DNA of 29,172 nt from T1Sed10-7 sp041685505. GTDB taxonomy: Bacteria; Actinomycetota; Nitriliruptoria; Nitriliruptorales; Nitriliruptoraceae. Every line of letters starts with the position of its first letter. Positions within the stretch are counted from its first letter, which is position 1. Where the stretch lies: positions 1 to 29,172 of the forward strand of contig JAWLFQ010000025.1 of the NCBI GenBank assembly GCA_041685505.1, given 5' to 3'. The translations under genes and the position numbers were made by a program. This document shows, piece by piece, positions 7,523 to 15,275 of the stretch. The notes under the pieces were generated by a model. The model did no database searches, had not been told where the DNA came from, and saw only the letters and a list, made by a program, of their open reading frames with translations.

Positions 7523-9634
7523 CTACCTCGCTGCCGCGAAGGCCAGCACCAGCACGATCGTCCCCGCCACGAGGACCGCGGCGTAGCGCTGGACGTCGCC
7601 GGACTGGATCCGCTTCAACTGCCGGCTCCACCAGGCGGCACTGAAGGCCGCCCCGTTGATGCCACCGTCGATCACCTTCTGGTCGAGCACCCCGTAGGTC
7701 GTCATCGCGGCGTTCTTCGTCGCCCGTCCCACCCCGGCGACGACACCGTCGATCAGCACGTTGCTGGAGTAGGTCGCGGCCGCCGAGAGCCGGTCACGCA
7801 CCGGCACGACGATGTAGCGGTAGCCCGCGTCGTCGAAGCCGTACTTGGCCACCAGGACGCGGGTGAACCCACCCATGTGCAGGGTCGGGTCCCGCTCCGG
7901 CAGGCCCTTGCCGTAGAACCGCCAGGCCAGGAACACCGCACCGCCGAACAGCACCAGCACGATCGCGAGCAGGTCGGGGTGCCACTTCGGGACACCGTGC
8001 AGGACCTTGACCGGGCCGTCACCGGCCTCGGCGGCGACCACCGTGGCCTCGGAGGCCAGGATCCCGTCCCCGGCCACGGCACCGGCCGCGACCTCCTCGG
8101 TGAAGGGGTAGGTCGAGTCGGTGTCCAGGATCGGGGTGGCGGTCCAGGTCTCGAAGTTCGGCTGCTCGGGAGAGAAGGGCGAGAACAGGTACCCCGAGGC
8201 GATGGACAGCACCGCCAGCACCATCAGCGGGGCCACCATCAGCTTGCCCGACTCGTGGGGCGGGTGGTGGCTGCGGTTCTCGCCGGCGAAGATCAGGAAG
8301 CAGGCCCGTGCCATGTAGAAGGTCGTCACGAAGGCGGCGGCCAGCCCGACCCAGTAGATCAGGCTGCCGGTGAGGAAGCCGGCGTCGGCCCAGATGTCGG
8401 CCGCGATGAGGATCTCGTCCTTGGAGAAGAAGCCCGCGGTCAGCGGGAAACCGGCCAGGGCCAGGGAGCCGATGATGAAGGTCCAGAAGGTGTGGGGCAT
8501 GGCCTTGGCCATCCCCCCCATGTCGGAGATGTTGTTGGAGTGCACCGCGTGGATCAGCGACCCGGCGCCCAGGAAGAGCAGGGCCTTGAAGAAGCCGTGG
8601 GTGAAGAGGTGGAAGACCGAGGCGGTGTAGCCGCCGACCCCGATGGCGGCGACCATGTAGCCGAGCTGGGAGATGGTGGAGTAGGCCAGGATCTTCTTCA
8701 GGTCGTCCTGGACCAGCGCCAGCAGCCCACCGAAGAACAGGGTGATCACCCCGAAGATGGCGATCGTGGCCATCACCGCCTGGCTCTGGGCGACCACCGG
8801 GAACAGCCGTGCGAGCAGGAAGATCCCGGCGGTGACCATCGTGGCCGCGTGGATCAGCGCGGAGACCGGGGTCGGCCCGGCCATCGCGTCGGGCAGCCAC
8901 ACGTGCAGGGGCATCTGGCCGGACTTGGAGACACAGCCGAGGAAGATCAGCAACATCCCCAGCACGATCGTGGTGGTGGACAGCTCACCGGCGACCGCCG
9001 CCTCGTTGATCTGGATGATGTTGAAGGGGGTGTCGGTCAGCCCGAACATGCCCGCCGACAGCACGATCACGCCGACGATCAGGCCGACGTCACCGAACTT
9101 GGTGGTCAGGAAGGCCTTGTTGCCGGCGTCCTGGTTGGACTTGCCCTCCCAGTAGAACCCGATGAGCAGGTAGGAGCACAGGCCCACCAGCTCCCAGCCG
9201 ATGACCGCCAGCAACAGGTTGTTGGCCACCACCAGCAGCAGCATGGAGAAGGTGAACAGCCCCAGCATGGCGAAGAAGTAGGTGTAGCGCGGCTCACCGG
9301 CCATGTACTCGCGGGAGTAGATGTGGACCATGAAGGACACGGTGGTCACCAGCAGCAGCATCACCGCGGTGAGCCCGTCGACCAGCATGCCGAGCTCGAA
9401 GACGAACCCGCCGCCCAGGGGCGACCAGTCGACCGAGCGCTCCAGCGGCGCGGAGGGGGAGTTGACGAAGGTCTCCCAGGCGATGCCGACGGCCAGCAGC
9501 CAGCTGACGGCCAGCGCAGCGATGCCGATCTCCGAGCCCTTGCCCGGCAGCTGCTTGCCGAAGGCGGTGATCAGCACCGCCGACAGCAGCGGCAGCGCCA
9601 CGGCCAGCCAGGCGTACTCGAGGAGCGCGTCCAC
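7523..9634 (-). CDS. nuoL: Complex I membrane subunit L (EFG-less cluster)
   Basis: NuoL is the distal antiporter-like pump subunit, with 16 membrane helices and the long lateral helix HL in the family. This 703-residue version has Glu148 in IGWELVGLCSYLLIGF and Lys237 in SKSGQMPLHVWLPDAMAGP, then SALIHAATMVTAG, all diagnostic. A polar stretch of roughly residues 484-549, rich in Asp, Glu, Thr and Ala, falls between two hydrophobic segments and makes it longer than the 648-residue NuoL at 22108-24054. The start is GTG at 9634 with GGGGAGG upstream. It follows nuoK after 11 bases. Confidence 0.96.
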   Translation of the reverse strand: MDALLEYAWLAVALPLLSAVLITAFGKQLPGKGSEIGIAALAVSWLLAVGIAWETFVNSPSAPLERSVDWSPLGGGFVFELGMLVDGLTAVMLLLVTTVSFMVHIYSREYMAGEPRYTYFFAMLGLFTFSMLLLVVANNLLLAVIGWELVGLCSYLLIGFYWEGKSNQDAGNKAFLTTKFGDVGLIVGVIVLSAGMFGLTDTPFNIIQINEAAVAGELSTTTIVLGMLLIFLGCVSKSGQMPLHVWLPDAMAGPTPVSALIHAATMVTAGIFLLARLFPVVAQSQAVMATIAIFGVITLFFGGLLALVQDDLKKILAYSTISQLGYMVAAIGVGGYTASVFHLFTHGFFKALLFLGAGSLIHAVHSNNISDMGGMAKAMPHTFWTFIIGSLALAGFPLTAGFFSKDEILIAADIWADAGFLTGSLIYWVGLAAAFVTTFYMARACFLIFAGENRSHHPPHESGKLMVAPLMVLAVLSIASGYLFSPFSPEQPNFETWTATPILDTDSTYPFTEEVAAGAVAGDGILASEATVVAAEAGDGPVKVLHGVPKWHPDLLAIVLVLFGGAVFLAWRFYGKGLPERDPTLHMGGFTRVLVAKYGFDDAGYRYIVVPVRDRLSAAATYSSNVLIDGVVAGVGRATKNAAMTTYGVLDQKVIDGGINGAAFSAAWWSRQLKRIQSGDVQRYAAVLVAGTIVLVLAFAAAR

Positions 9635-9645
9635 GTGAGCCTCCC

Positions 9646-9957
9646 CTACCAGCGCATCAGGTCGGCGTCATCGACGTCGACCGTGGCGCGGTTGCGGAAC
9701 ATGTTGAAGACGATGGCCAGCCCGACACCGACCTCGGCGGCGGCGACCCCGATGATGAACAGCGCGAAGACCTGGCCGGTGACCGCGGGGTCGTCGGGGA
9801 AGAGCAGGTTCTGGAAGGTGACGAGGTTGATGTTCACGGCGTTGAGCATCAGCTCGATGCTGATCAGCACCAGCACGGCGTTACGCCGGGCGATGACGCC
9901 GTAGATCCCCGCACAGAACAGGAAGGCCGCGAGCAGCAGCGGGCCGAGCGGGCTCAT
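9646..9957 (-). CDS. nuoK: Complex I membrane subunit K (EFG-less cluster)
   Basis: This 103-residue protein has three membrane helices (MrpC-like). The central helix carries the conserved glutamate in LISIELMLNAVNINLV and the third helix carries AAAEVGVGLAI, which contribute to the central proton route. The start ATG overlaps the nuoJ stop as ATGA (9957-9954), so the two are translationally coupled. It ends VDDADLMRW, matching the LLRW ending of the second NuoK at 24056-24355. Length is normal. Confidence 0.96.
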   Translation of the reverse strand: MSPLGPLLLAAFLFCAGIYGVIARRNAVLVLISIELMLNAVNINLVTFQNLLFPDDPAVTGQVFALFIIGVAAAEVGVGLAIVFNMFRNRATVDVDDADLMRW

Positions 9958-10571
9958 GCCTGCTCCTCCCCGCTCACGGTGCTGCCGCTGGTCAGCTCGG
10001 GCGCACCGGCCGGCAGCGCATCGGGGTCCCGTTCCTCGGCGAACTCGATGCGGCTGACCGACAGCTCGGTCCCGGAGTCACCCGACTCCCGTCGGGCCAG
10101 CACGATCGCACCGATCAGCGCGGCGAGCAGCAGCATCGACAGGACCTCGAAGGGCAGGACCCACTCGGCGAAGATCGCGATCCCGATGTCGTCGATCCGC
10201 GGGCCCGACACCTCAGGCGTGGACTGCCCGGCGAAGGCACCGATGATCAGGGTGGTCAGGACGACGAACAGGCCCCCGGACACCGCCATGGCCAGACCCC
10301 GGTTCTGACCGTCGAGGGCCTCGCGCCCGATGGGTGCACGCGTCAGCATCAGCCCGAAGAGGAAGAGCACCGCCACGGCGCCGACGTAGACCACGATCTG
10401 CACCAGCGCCAGGAAGTCCGCCGTCATGGTGAGGAAGACCCCGGCCATCCCGCCCAAGGTCACGGCGAAGAACAGCGCGGCGTGCATCAGGTTCTTCGAG
10501 GTGACCGTCAGCACCGCGCCACCGGCGGTGATCAGGGCGATGACCACGAACACCACATCGAGTGCGGTCAT
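9954..10571 (-). CDS. nuoJ: Complex I membrane subunit J (EFG-less cluster)
   Basis: This 205-residue subunit has five membrane helices and a polar C-terminal tail (after about residue 165). The conserved stretch FLALVQIVVYVGAVAVLFLF marks TM3 with its pi-bulge tyrosine. The start ATG overlaps the nuoI stop by four bases (ATGA at 10571-10568). J, K and H couple quinone reduction to the antiporter-like subunits. It is overlapped by nuoI and nuoK, which fixes its place in the polycistron. Confidence 0.96.
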   Translation of the reverse strand: MTALDVVFVVIALITAGGAVLTVTSKNLMHAALFFAVTLGGMAGVFLTMTADFLALVQIVVYVGAVAVLFLFGLMLTRAPIGREALDGQNRGLAMAVSGGLFVVLTTLIIGAFAGQSTPEVSGPRIDDIGIAIFAEWVLPFEVLSMLLLAALIGAIVLARRESGDSGTELSVSRIEFAEERDPDALPAGAPELTSGSTVSGEEQA

Positions 10572-11815
10572 GCCCCACCCTCCTCGTCGGCAGGCCCCGG
10601 TGCCGCGTCGCCGCCCTCGGCCTCAGCGCGCAACCGGGCCTTCTCCTTCTTGACCCAGGCGGCTTTGGCCTTGGCGCGGGCCAGGCGCTCCGACTTGCCC
10701 TCGGCGATGAGCCGGTCGAAGGTCTCCTGATCGATCTCGCCGGCCTCGACGTGGATCTCGGCGGGCGGGGGCGCCGCGGCAGTGGCCTCGCCCTCGGCAG
10801 CGGCGTCCGGGCTCTCGGGTGCACCGGGTGCGCTGTCGGCGTCCGCGGTTGCGCCGGCCTCGGCGCCGGCCTCGGCCTCGGCGCGCAGCCGGGCCTTCTC
10901 CTTCTTGACGTAGGCGGCCTTGGCCTTGGAGCGGGCCATGCGCTCCGGCTTGCCCTCGGCGATGAGCCGGTCGAAGGTCTCCTGGTCGATCTGGCCCGCC
11001 TCGACCTTCGGCTCCTCGACGGCCGGTGCCGGCGCGGCGGCCTCGGCGGCCTCCGCCTCGGCCTTGAGGCGGGCCTTCTCCTTCTTGACGTAGGCGGCCT
11101 TGGCCTTGGAGCGGGCCAGGCGCTCGGACTTGCCCTCGGCGATGAGCTTGTCGAAGGTCTCCTGGTCGATCTCGCCGGCCTTGACCTGGATCTCCGGCTC
11201 CTTGGCCTTCGCACCCGCGGCCGCGGCCGGCGCCGCATCCGCCGGCGCCTCCGCCGCCTGCTGGGCCTCGGCCTGCGCGGCGGCCGCGAGTTCGCGCTCC
11301 TTCTCCTGCTTCTCGATCGCGTCCTTGACCTCGGCCGGCAGGATCGCCCCCTCCTCGAGCGGTGGGGGCGGCGGCACGGTGTCGGCCCACTCGCGCAGCT
11401 TCTCCTTCTCGTGCACCATCTCGCCCATGTCGTACTCGGAGTACTCGAACTCCGGCGACCACCACAGCGCGTCGAAGGGACACACCTCGACGCAGATGCC
11501 GCAGTACATGCACAACGAGAAGTCGATGGCGAAGCGGTCGAGGACGTTGCGCGTACGGGCCCGACCCCCCTCCTTGGCAGGGGGCACGGTCTCCTTGTGG
11601 GACTCGATGTAGATGCACCAGTCGGGGCACTCACGGCTGCACAGCATGCACACCGTGCAGTTCTCGTCCATCAGCGCGATGACGCCGCGGGTCCGCGGCG
11701 GCAGCACGTTGCGCTCATGGGGGTACATGAGCGTGGCAGGACGCTTGAAGAGGTGCTTGACCGTCACACCGAGCCCCTTGAGGAGCCCGATGCCTGGAGG
11801 CGCGGAAGCTGCCAT
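10568..11815 (-). CDS. nuoI: Complex I 8Fe ferredoxin-like subunit I with long triple-repeat C-terminal tail
   Basis: NuoI carries the two [4Fe-4S] clusters N6a and N6b that pass electrons towards N2 and quinone. The core spans about residues 1-145, with ligands Cys53/56/59/63 and Cys102/105/108/112. An additional Cys67 in CPDWCIYIESH is a form I recall from second-copy actinobacterial NuoI. After a PPPPP linker the protein continues for about 270 residues, making 415 in total where the family usually has 160-250. This tail has three near-identical modules (212-256, 272-316, 357-401) of the form IDQETFDKLIAEGK-SERLAR, followed by a Lys/Ala/Glu helix. I do not recognise the module. The frame is open and codon use uniform, so it is not a frameshift artefact. 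ATG at 11815 abuts the nuoH TAG stop with no gap. Confidence 0.93.
   Translation of the reverse strand: MAASAPPGIGLLKGLGVTVKHLFKRPATLMYPHERNVLPPRTRGVIALMDENCTVCMLCSRECPDWCIYIESHKETVPPAKEGGRARTRNVLDRFAIDFSLCMYCGICVEVCPFDALWWSPEFEYSEYDMGEMVHEKEKLREWADTVPPPPPLEEGAILPAEVKDAIEKQEKERELAAAAQAEAQQAAEAPADAAPAAAAGAKAKEPEIQVKAGEIDQETFDKLIAEGKSERLARSKAKAAYVKKEKARLKAEAEAAEAAAPAPAVEEPKVEAGQIDQETFDRLIAEGKPERMARSKAKAAYVKKEKARLRAEAEAGAEAGATADADSAPGAPESPDAAAEGEATAAAPPPAEIHVEAGEIDQETFDRLIAEGKSERLARAKAKAAWVKKEKARLRAEAEGGDAAPGPADEEGGA
10613..10747 (-). repeat. NuoI tail repeat, copy 3
   Basis: This encodes residues 357-401 of NuoI. Compared with the other copies it has Ala for Ser in ARAKAKAAW and Trp for Tyr. 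The DNA is highly similar to copies 1 and 2, so the module spread by in-gene duplication. It is separated from copy 2 by about 40 residues of Ala/Pro/Glu-rich linker. Confidence 0.9.
10868..11002 (-). repeat. NuoI tail repeat, copy 2
   Basis: This encodes residues 272-316 of NuoI, with the motif QIDQETFDRLIAEGKPERMA followed by the Lys/Ala helix. It starts 60 residues after copy 1 and is joined to it by a short Ala/Pro/Glu linker. Confidence 0.9.
11048..11182 (-). repeat. NuoI tail repeat, copy 1
   Basis: This encodes residues 212-256 of NuoI: EIDQETFDKLIAEGKSERLA and then a basic Ala-rich helix. The core and this first module are joined by an Ala-rich helical linker (about 160-211). Confidence 0.9.
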
Positions 11816-12928
11816 CTAGAACACCACCTTGGCGATCGTGACCACGGCCAGGTTGAGCAGGGACAGCGGGACCAGCATGGTCCACGAGATCTTCTGCAGC
11901 TGGTCCTCGCGGAGTCGGGGGTAGGCGACCCGCAGCCACACCATCACGAAGACCAGCAGCATGATCTTGCCCATGGTGACCCCGACGCCGAGCACGGTGC
12001 CGGTCACCCCGCAGTCGAACAGCCCGCTGGAGGTCTCGCAGCCGGGCAGCGGCACCCCCGGCAGGATCTGCCAGCCACCGAGGTAGAGCACGACCAGCAG
12101 CGCCGACATCGACACCATGCCCGCGTACTCGGTGAGCATGTACATCGCGTACTTGATGCCGGAGTACTCGGTCATGTAGCCGAAGACCAGCTCCGAGTCG
12201 CCGATGGGCATGTCGAAGGGCGGGCGGGACAGCTCCGCCAGCGCTGCCACGAAGAAGATCCCGAAGCCCAGGATCTGCGGCACCACGTACCACAGGTTCA
12301 CCTCGGAACCGAGGATCATGTAGTTGGCCTGGGCCTCCACGATGCCGACCAGCGACAGCGTGCCGGCCTGGACCGCGACCGCGATGGCCGCCAGGATCAA
12401 CGGCAGCTCGTAGGCGATCAGCTGCCCCCCGGCGCGCAGGCCGCCGAACAGCGAGAACTTGTTGGCCGACGCCCAGCCGCCCATCAGCACACCCAGCACC
12501 GTCACGGAGCTGGCCGCCAGGGCGTAGAACAGCCCGAGCTCGAGGTCGAGGGCGAAGACCCCCGGCCCGAGGGGGATGACCAGGAAGATCAGGATGGCGG
12601 GGACCATGGCGACCCCGGGGGCCATGGCGAAGACCCACTTGTCCGCCGCCGCGGGGATCGTGTCCTCCTTCTGGATGAACTTGATCCCGTCGGCCACCAG
12701 CTGCAGCGAGCCCGCCGGGCCGGCTTCCACCGGCCCGCGGCGGTGCTGCATGCGGGCCATGGACTTGTGCTCGAGGTAGCCGGCGACCAGCGGGACCACG
12801 AAGAACAGCCCCAGCACGAAGACGAGCTTGATCAGCAGGGGGATGATGAAGGTGTCGCCGACGTCCATGATGGACTCGGCCTGGGCGAGCAGCGGCGCGA
12901 CGCCGGAGGTGACCAGGAGCATGATCAT
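11816..12928 (-). CDS. nuoH: Complex I membrane subunit H (EFG-less cluster)
   Basis: NuoH forms the quinone chamber with B and D. The 370-residue protein has about eight to nine membrane helices and the signature loops RMQHRRGPVEAGPAG near the first helix, LAELSRPPFDMPIGDSELV, and YMTEYSGIKYAMYMLTEY. The frame is open far upstream inside nuoD, but the ATG at 12928 overlaps the nuoD stop as ATGA and follows a GGGGGA sequence, so it is the start; an in-frame ATG two codons on is an alternative. Its TAG stop directly abuts the nuoI ATG. nuoE, F and G, which usually lie between D and H, are missing here. Confidence 0.95.
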   Translation of the reverse strand: MIMLLVTSGVAPLLAQAESIMDVGDTFIIPLLIKLVFVLGLFFVVPLVAGYLEHKSMARMQHRRGPVEAGPAGSLQLVADGIKFIQKEDTIPAAADKWVFAMAPGVAMVPAILIFLVIPLGPGVFALDLELGLFYALAASSVTVLGVLMGGWASANKFSLFGGLRAGGQLIAYELPLILAAIAVAVQAGTLSLVGIVEAQANYMILGSEVNLWYVVPQILGFGIFFVAALAELSRPPFDMPIGDSELVFGYMTEYSGIKYAMYMLTEYAGMVSMSALLVVLYLGGWQILPGVPLPGCETSSGLFDCGVTGTVLGVGVTMGKIMLLVFVMVWLRVAYPRLREDQLQKISWTMLVPLSLLNLAVVTIAKVVF

Positions 12929-14103
12929 CGGTCGATGTCCCCCACCACGAAGAAGACGGACCCGAGGATCGAGATGGCGTCCGGCAGCAGCTGCCCGCGC
13001 ATCAGGTACGGGATGGCCTGGACGTTGGAGAAGGAGGGCGTGCGCATCTTCAGCCGCCAGGGCGTGCGACCGCCATCGGACTCCAACCAGTAGCCGAGCT
13101 GGCCGAGCGGGTTCTCCGTGCGCACGTAGGTGGCGCCCTCGGGCGCCTTGACCATCTTCGGCAGCTTGGAGTTGACCGGGCCGGCCGGGATGCGGTCGTG
13201 GATCTGGTCGATGATGTCCAGGGAGGCGCGGATGCGGTGCACCAGGCAGTAGAAGCGGTCGTAGGCGTCGCCGTTCTCGCCGACCGGCACCTCGACGTCG
13301 ATCTCGTCGTACTTCAGGTAGGGCTCGGTGACCCGGGAGTCCTCGGGCAGACCGGTGGCGTGCAGGGTGGGACCCGAGACCCCGATCGACAGCGCCACGT
13401 CGGTGGGCAGCGGACCCACGCCCTTGCTGCGGCCGTGGAAGATCTCGTTGCCCAGGATCAGGTCGAGGTAGTCCGGGAAGCGGGAACGCACCAGCGCGCT
13501 CACCCGTGCCGACTCGGCGAGGAAGCCCTTGGGCAGGTCGATCTTGAGGCCACCGACCTGGTTGTAGGTGAAGTGCAGCCGGCCACCGGTCGCCGACTCG
13601 AGCAGGTGCTGGATGTCCTCGCGCTCGCGGAAGGCGTAGAACATCGGCGTGATGGCGCCGAGCTCGAGGGCGTAGGAGCCGATGAACATCAGGTGGTTGA
13701 GGATGCGGTTCCACTCGGCGATGAGCATCCGGATCCACTGGGCCCGCTCGGGGACCTCGAACTCCATCATCTGTTCGACGGCGAGCGCCACGCCGAGCTC
13801 GTTGGAGAACCCCGAGAGCCAGTCGTGGCGGTTGACCAGCGCTTTGATCTGGCGGTAGTCGCGGTGCTCGGCGAGCTTCTCGAACCCCCGGTGCATGTAG
13901 CCGATCACCGGGCGTGCCTCGCGCACGCGCTCGCCGTCGAGCTCCAGCACGATACGGAACACGCCGTGGGTGGCGGGGTGGGCCGGACCGATCGACAGGG
14001 ACATGTCGGCGGTCTGGAAGTCACCGTCCCCGATCTCCAGGGCGATCTCCTCGCCCGGCGCGGTCGCGGCGAGGTACTCCTCACGGACGTCGAGATCGCT
14101 CAC
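12925..14103 (-). CDS. nuoD: Complex I 49-kDa-type subunit D (EFG-less cluster)
   Basis: NuoD lines the quinone site with NuoB. The 392-residue protein has the N-terminal SIGPAHPATHGVFRIVLELD (His42, His46), VIGYMHRGFEKLAEHRDYRQ, and a C-terminal FFVVGDIDR close to the family's usual GSxDxVxGExDR ending. The two CxxC nickel-ligand motifs of [NiFe] hydrogenase large subunits are absent, so this is a quinone-reducing complex I subunit and not an energy-converting hydrogenase. The start is GTG at 14103, overlapping the nuoC stop (GTGA). It is separate from NuoC, not a CD fusion. Confidence 0.96.
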   Translation of the reverse strand: MSDLDVREEYLAATAPGEEIALEIGDGDFQTADMSLSIGPAHPATHGVFRIVLELDGERVREARPVIGYMHRGFEKLAEHRDYRQIKALVNRHDWLSGFSNELGVALAVEQMMEFEVPERAQWIRMLIAEWNRILNHLMFIGSYALELGAITPMFYAFREREDIQHLLESATGGRLHFTYNQVGGLKIDLPKGFLAESARVSALVRSRFPDYLDLILGNEIFHGRSKGVGPLPTDVALSIGVSGPTLHATGLPEDSRVTEPYLKYDEIDVEVPVGENGDAYDRFYCLVHRIRASLDIIDQIHDRIPAGPVNSKLPKMVKAPEGATYVRTENPLGQLGYWLESDGGRTPWRLKMRTPSFSNVQAIPYLMRGQLLPDAISILGSVFFVVGDIDR

Positions 14104-15275
14104 GCGTCATCCTCCCCGTCGTCCTCGGTGCTGGCACGCTGTTGCTGACGGGCCTGCGCCCGCTTGGCACGGGCCTCGGCCTGACGCTTGCGCCGCGCGG
14201 CGACGCGGGGGTCGACGTCCTCGTCGGTGGCGTCCTCCGCGGCGGCCTCGGCCTCCGGTGCCGCCGGCTGCGCAGCGTCATCGGTGGCGGGCTGCTCGTC
14301 AGCGGGCTGGTCCCCGGCGGCAGCGGGCTGCTCGGCAGCGGGCTGGTCCCCGGCGGCAGCGGGCTGCTCGTCCTGCTGCTGCGCGGCCTGCTTCGCGGCG
14401 GCGCGGGCCTTGGCCTTCTCCGCCCGCTCACGGGCCTTCGCGGCACGCGCCTCGGCCTGCTGCTTGCGGCGCTCGGCGGGTGTGGGCTCGGGGCTGCTGG
14501 CAGCGTCCTCGGCGGCGGGGGCCGCCGCTGCGCCGTCGTCGCCAGCCGCAGCCGCGCCGTCCGCAGCGGCCGCATCCTCGGCGGTGCCCTCGGCGACCTC
14601 GGCAGCCTCGGGCTCGTCGACCGCAGGTGCGGGGGGGGCGTTGACCGCCTGTGCCTGCGCGGCCATGGCCTTGTCCAGCTCGTAGGGGCCGGGGGCGTCG
14701 CCGATGGCGCGCTCCCGCTCGATCTTGTTGCCCTCCTCGTCGAGCTCCACCGGCTCGGCGACCCCCGGCCAGGGCTTGGCGGCCCGGGCGGCGAGGTGGA
14801 AGTCCTTGCGCAGTGGCCAGCCCTCGAAGTTGTCGACCGTCAGGATGCGCGGCGTGAGGCCCGGGTGCCCGGTGAAGGCGATGCCGAACATGTCGTAGGT
14901 CTCGCGCTCCATCCAGTTGGCACCGCGGTAGACCTCGGTGAGCGAGTCGAGGGTGGGCGCGTCACGACCACCCGGGCACCGGGTGCGCAGGGCGAGCCGG
15001 TTGCCCGTGGAGGTGGAGTACAGGACGGCGACGACGTCGAAGCCGTCCTCGCGCGCGTCGACGCCGAGCAGGGTGTCGAACATGTCGTAGGCCAGGAGCC
15101 GTTCCTCCCGACAGCGACGTGCGGCCTCCAACCACCCCTCGGGCGCGATCCACAGGGTGAAGATCCCGTACTCGACCACGGCGCGCTGCACGTGATCGCC
15201 GAGGCGGTCACGCAGCAGCTCCTCGGTCTCCTCGGGCGTGAGCGCGCGGGACCGGTGTGCGAGGACCTCGGTCAC
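14100..15275 (-). CDS. nuoC: Complex I 30-kDa-type subunit C with ~210-residue low-complexity tail
   Basis: The NuoC core occupies about residues 1-180: ATSTGNRLALRTRC-like strands near 85-100, then EVYRGANWMERETYDMFGI, GHPGLTPRILT and EGWPLRKDFHL, the family signature. It scaffolds NuoD in the peripheral arm. From about residue 181 to 391 the sequence turns Ala/Glu/Pro-rich, with two basic helical stretches (about 266-300 TPAERRKQQAEARAAKARER and following; about 355-380 DPRVAARRKRQAEARAKRAQ) around a perfect 12-residue tandem repeat EQPAAAGDQPA-x. Many bacterial NuoC proteins have no such tail. The start is GTG at 15275, overlapping the nuoB stop. The reading frame and high GC continue smoothly, so the tail is genuine coding sequence. 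Confidence 0.94.
   Translation of the reverse strand: MTEVLAHRSRALTPEETEELLRDRLGDHVQRAVVEYGIFTLWIAPEGWLEAARRCREERLLAYDMFDTLLGVDAREDGFDVVAVLYSTSTGNRLALRTRCPGGRDAPTLDSLTEVYRGANWMERETYDMFGIAFTGHPGLTPRILTVDNFEGWPLRKDFHLAARAAKPWPGVAEPVELDEEGNKIERERAIGDAPGPYELDKAMAAQAQAVNAPPAPAVDEPEAAEVAEGTAEDAAAADGAAAAGDDGAAAAPAAEDAASSPEPTPAERRKQQAEARAAKARERAEKAKARAAAKQAAQQQDEQPAAAGDQPAAEQPAAAGDQPADEQPATDDAAQPAAPEAEAAAEDATDEDVDPRVAARRKRQAEARAKRAQARQQQRASTEDDGEDDA
14300..14371 (-). repeat. 36-base tandem repeat, two copies, inside nuoC tail
   Basis: The unit beginning CAGCGGGCTGGTCCCCGGCG on the plus strand occurs at 14300-14335 and 14336-14371 and differs only at the last base. It encodes a 12-residue unit, so copy-number change keeps the frame. 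Such a repeat is prone to length variation between strains. Confidence 0.9.

Noticed and set aside
7877..9904. A long plus-strand open frame (about 675 codons) opposite nuoL and nuoK
   Set aside because: Its translation is a Gln/His/Gly/Arg/Asp-rich string without any domain, the typical antisense shadow of a GC-rich membrane protein gene. The minus-strand frame has complete complex I signatures.
10613..11182. A CRISPR array or mobile element explaining the repeats
   Set aside because: The repeats are about 135 bases, coding, unequally spaced and in frame; no short direct repeats with unique spacers, transposase or terminal inverted repeats were seen in the window.
10568..11200. The NuoI tail as a frameshift or separate gene fused by error
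   Set aside because: The frame is continuous, codon composition matches the core, three modules stay in phase, and the stop overlaps nuoJ exactly as expected.
10562..13093. A plus-strand open frame of about 843 codons opposite nuoI and nuoH, with repetitive Leu/Gly/Arg sequence
   Set aside because: The apparent repeats are the complement of the three NuoI tail modules. No ribosome binding site or family match is visible.
11816..13738. A 640-codon frame that would look like an N-terminally extended NuoH
   Set aside because: The first 270 codons are an Arg/Pro/Gly-rich shadow of nuoD. The ATGA overlap at 12928-12925 gives the normal NuoH start.
12925..14103. The EFG-less cluster as an energy-converting [NiFe] hydrogenase
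   Set aside because: NuoD lacks both CxxC nickel-binding motifs and has complex I quinone-site signatures; typical NuoA, J and K are present.
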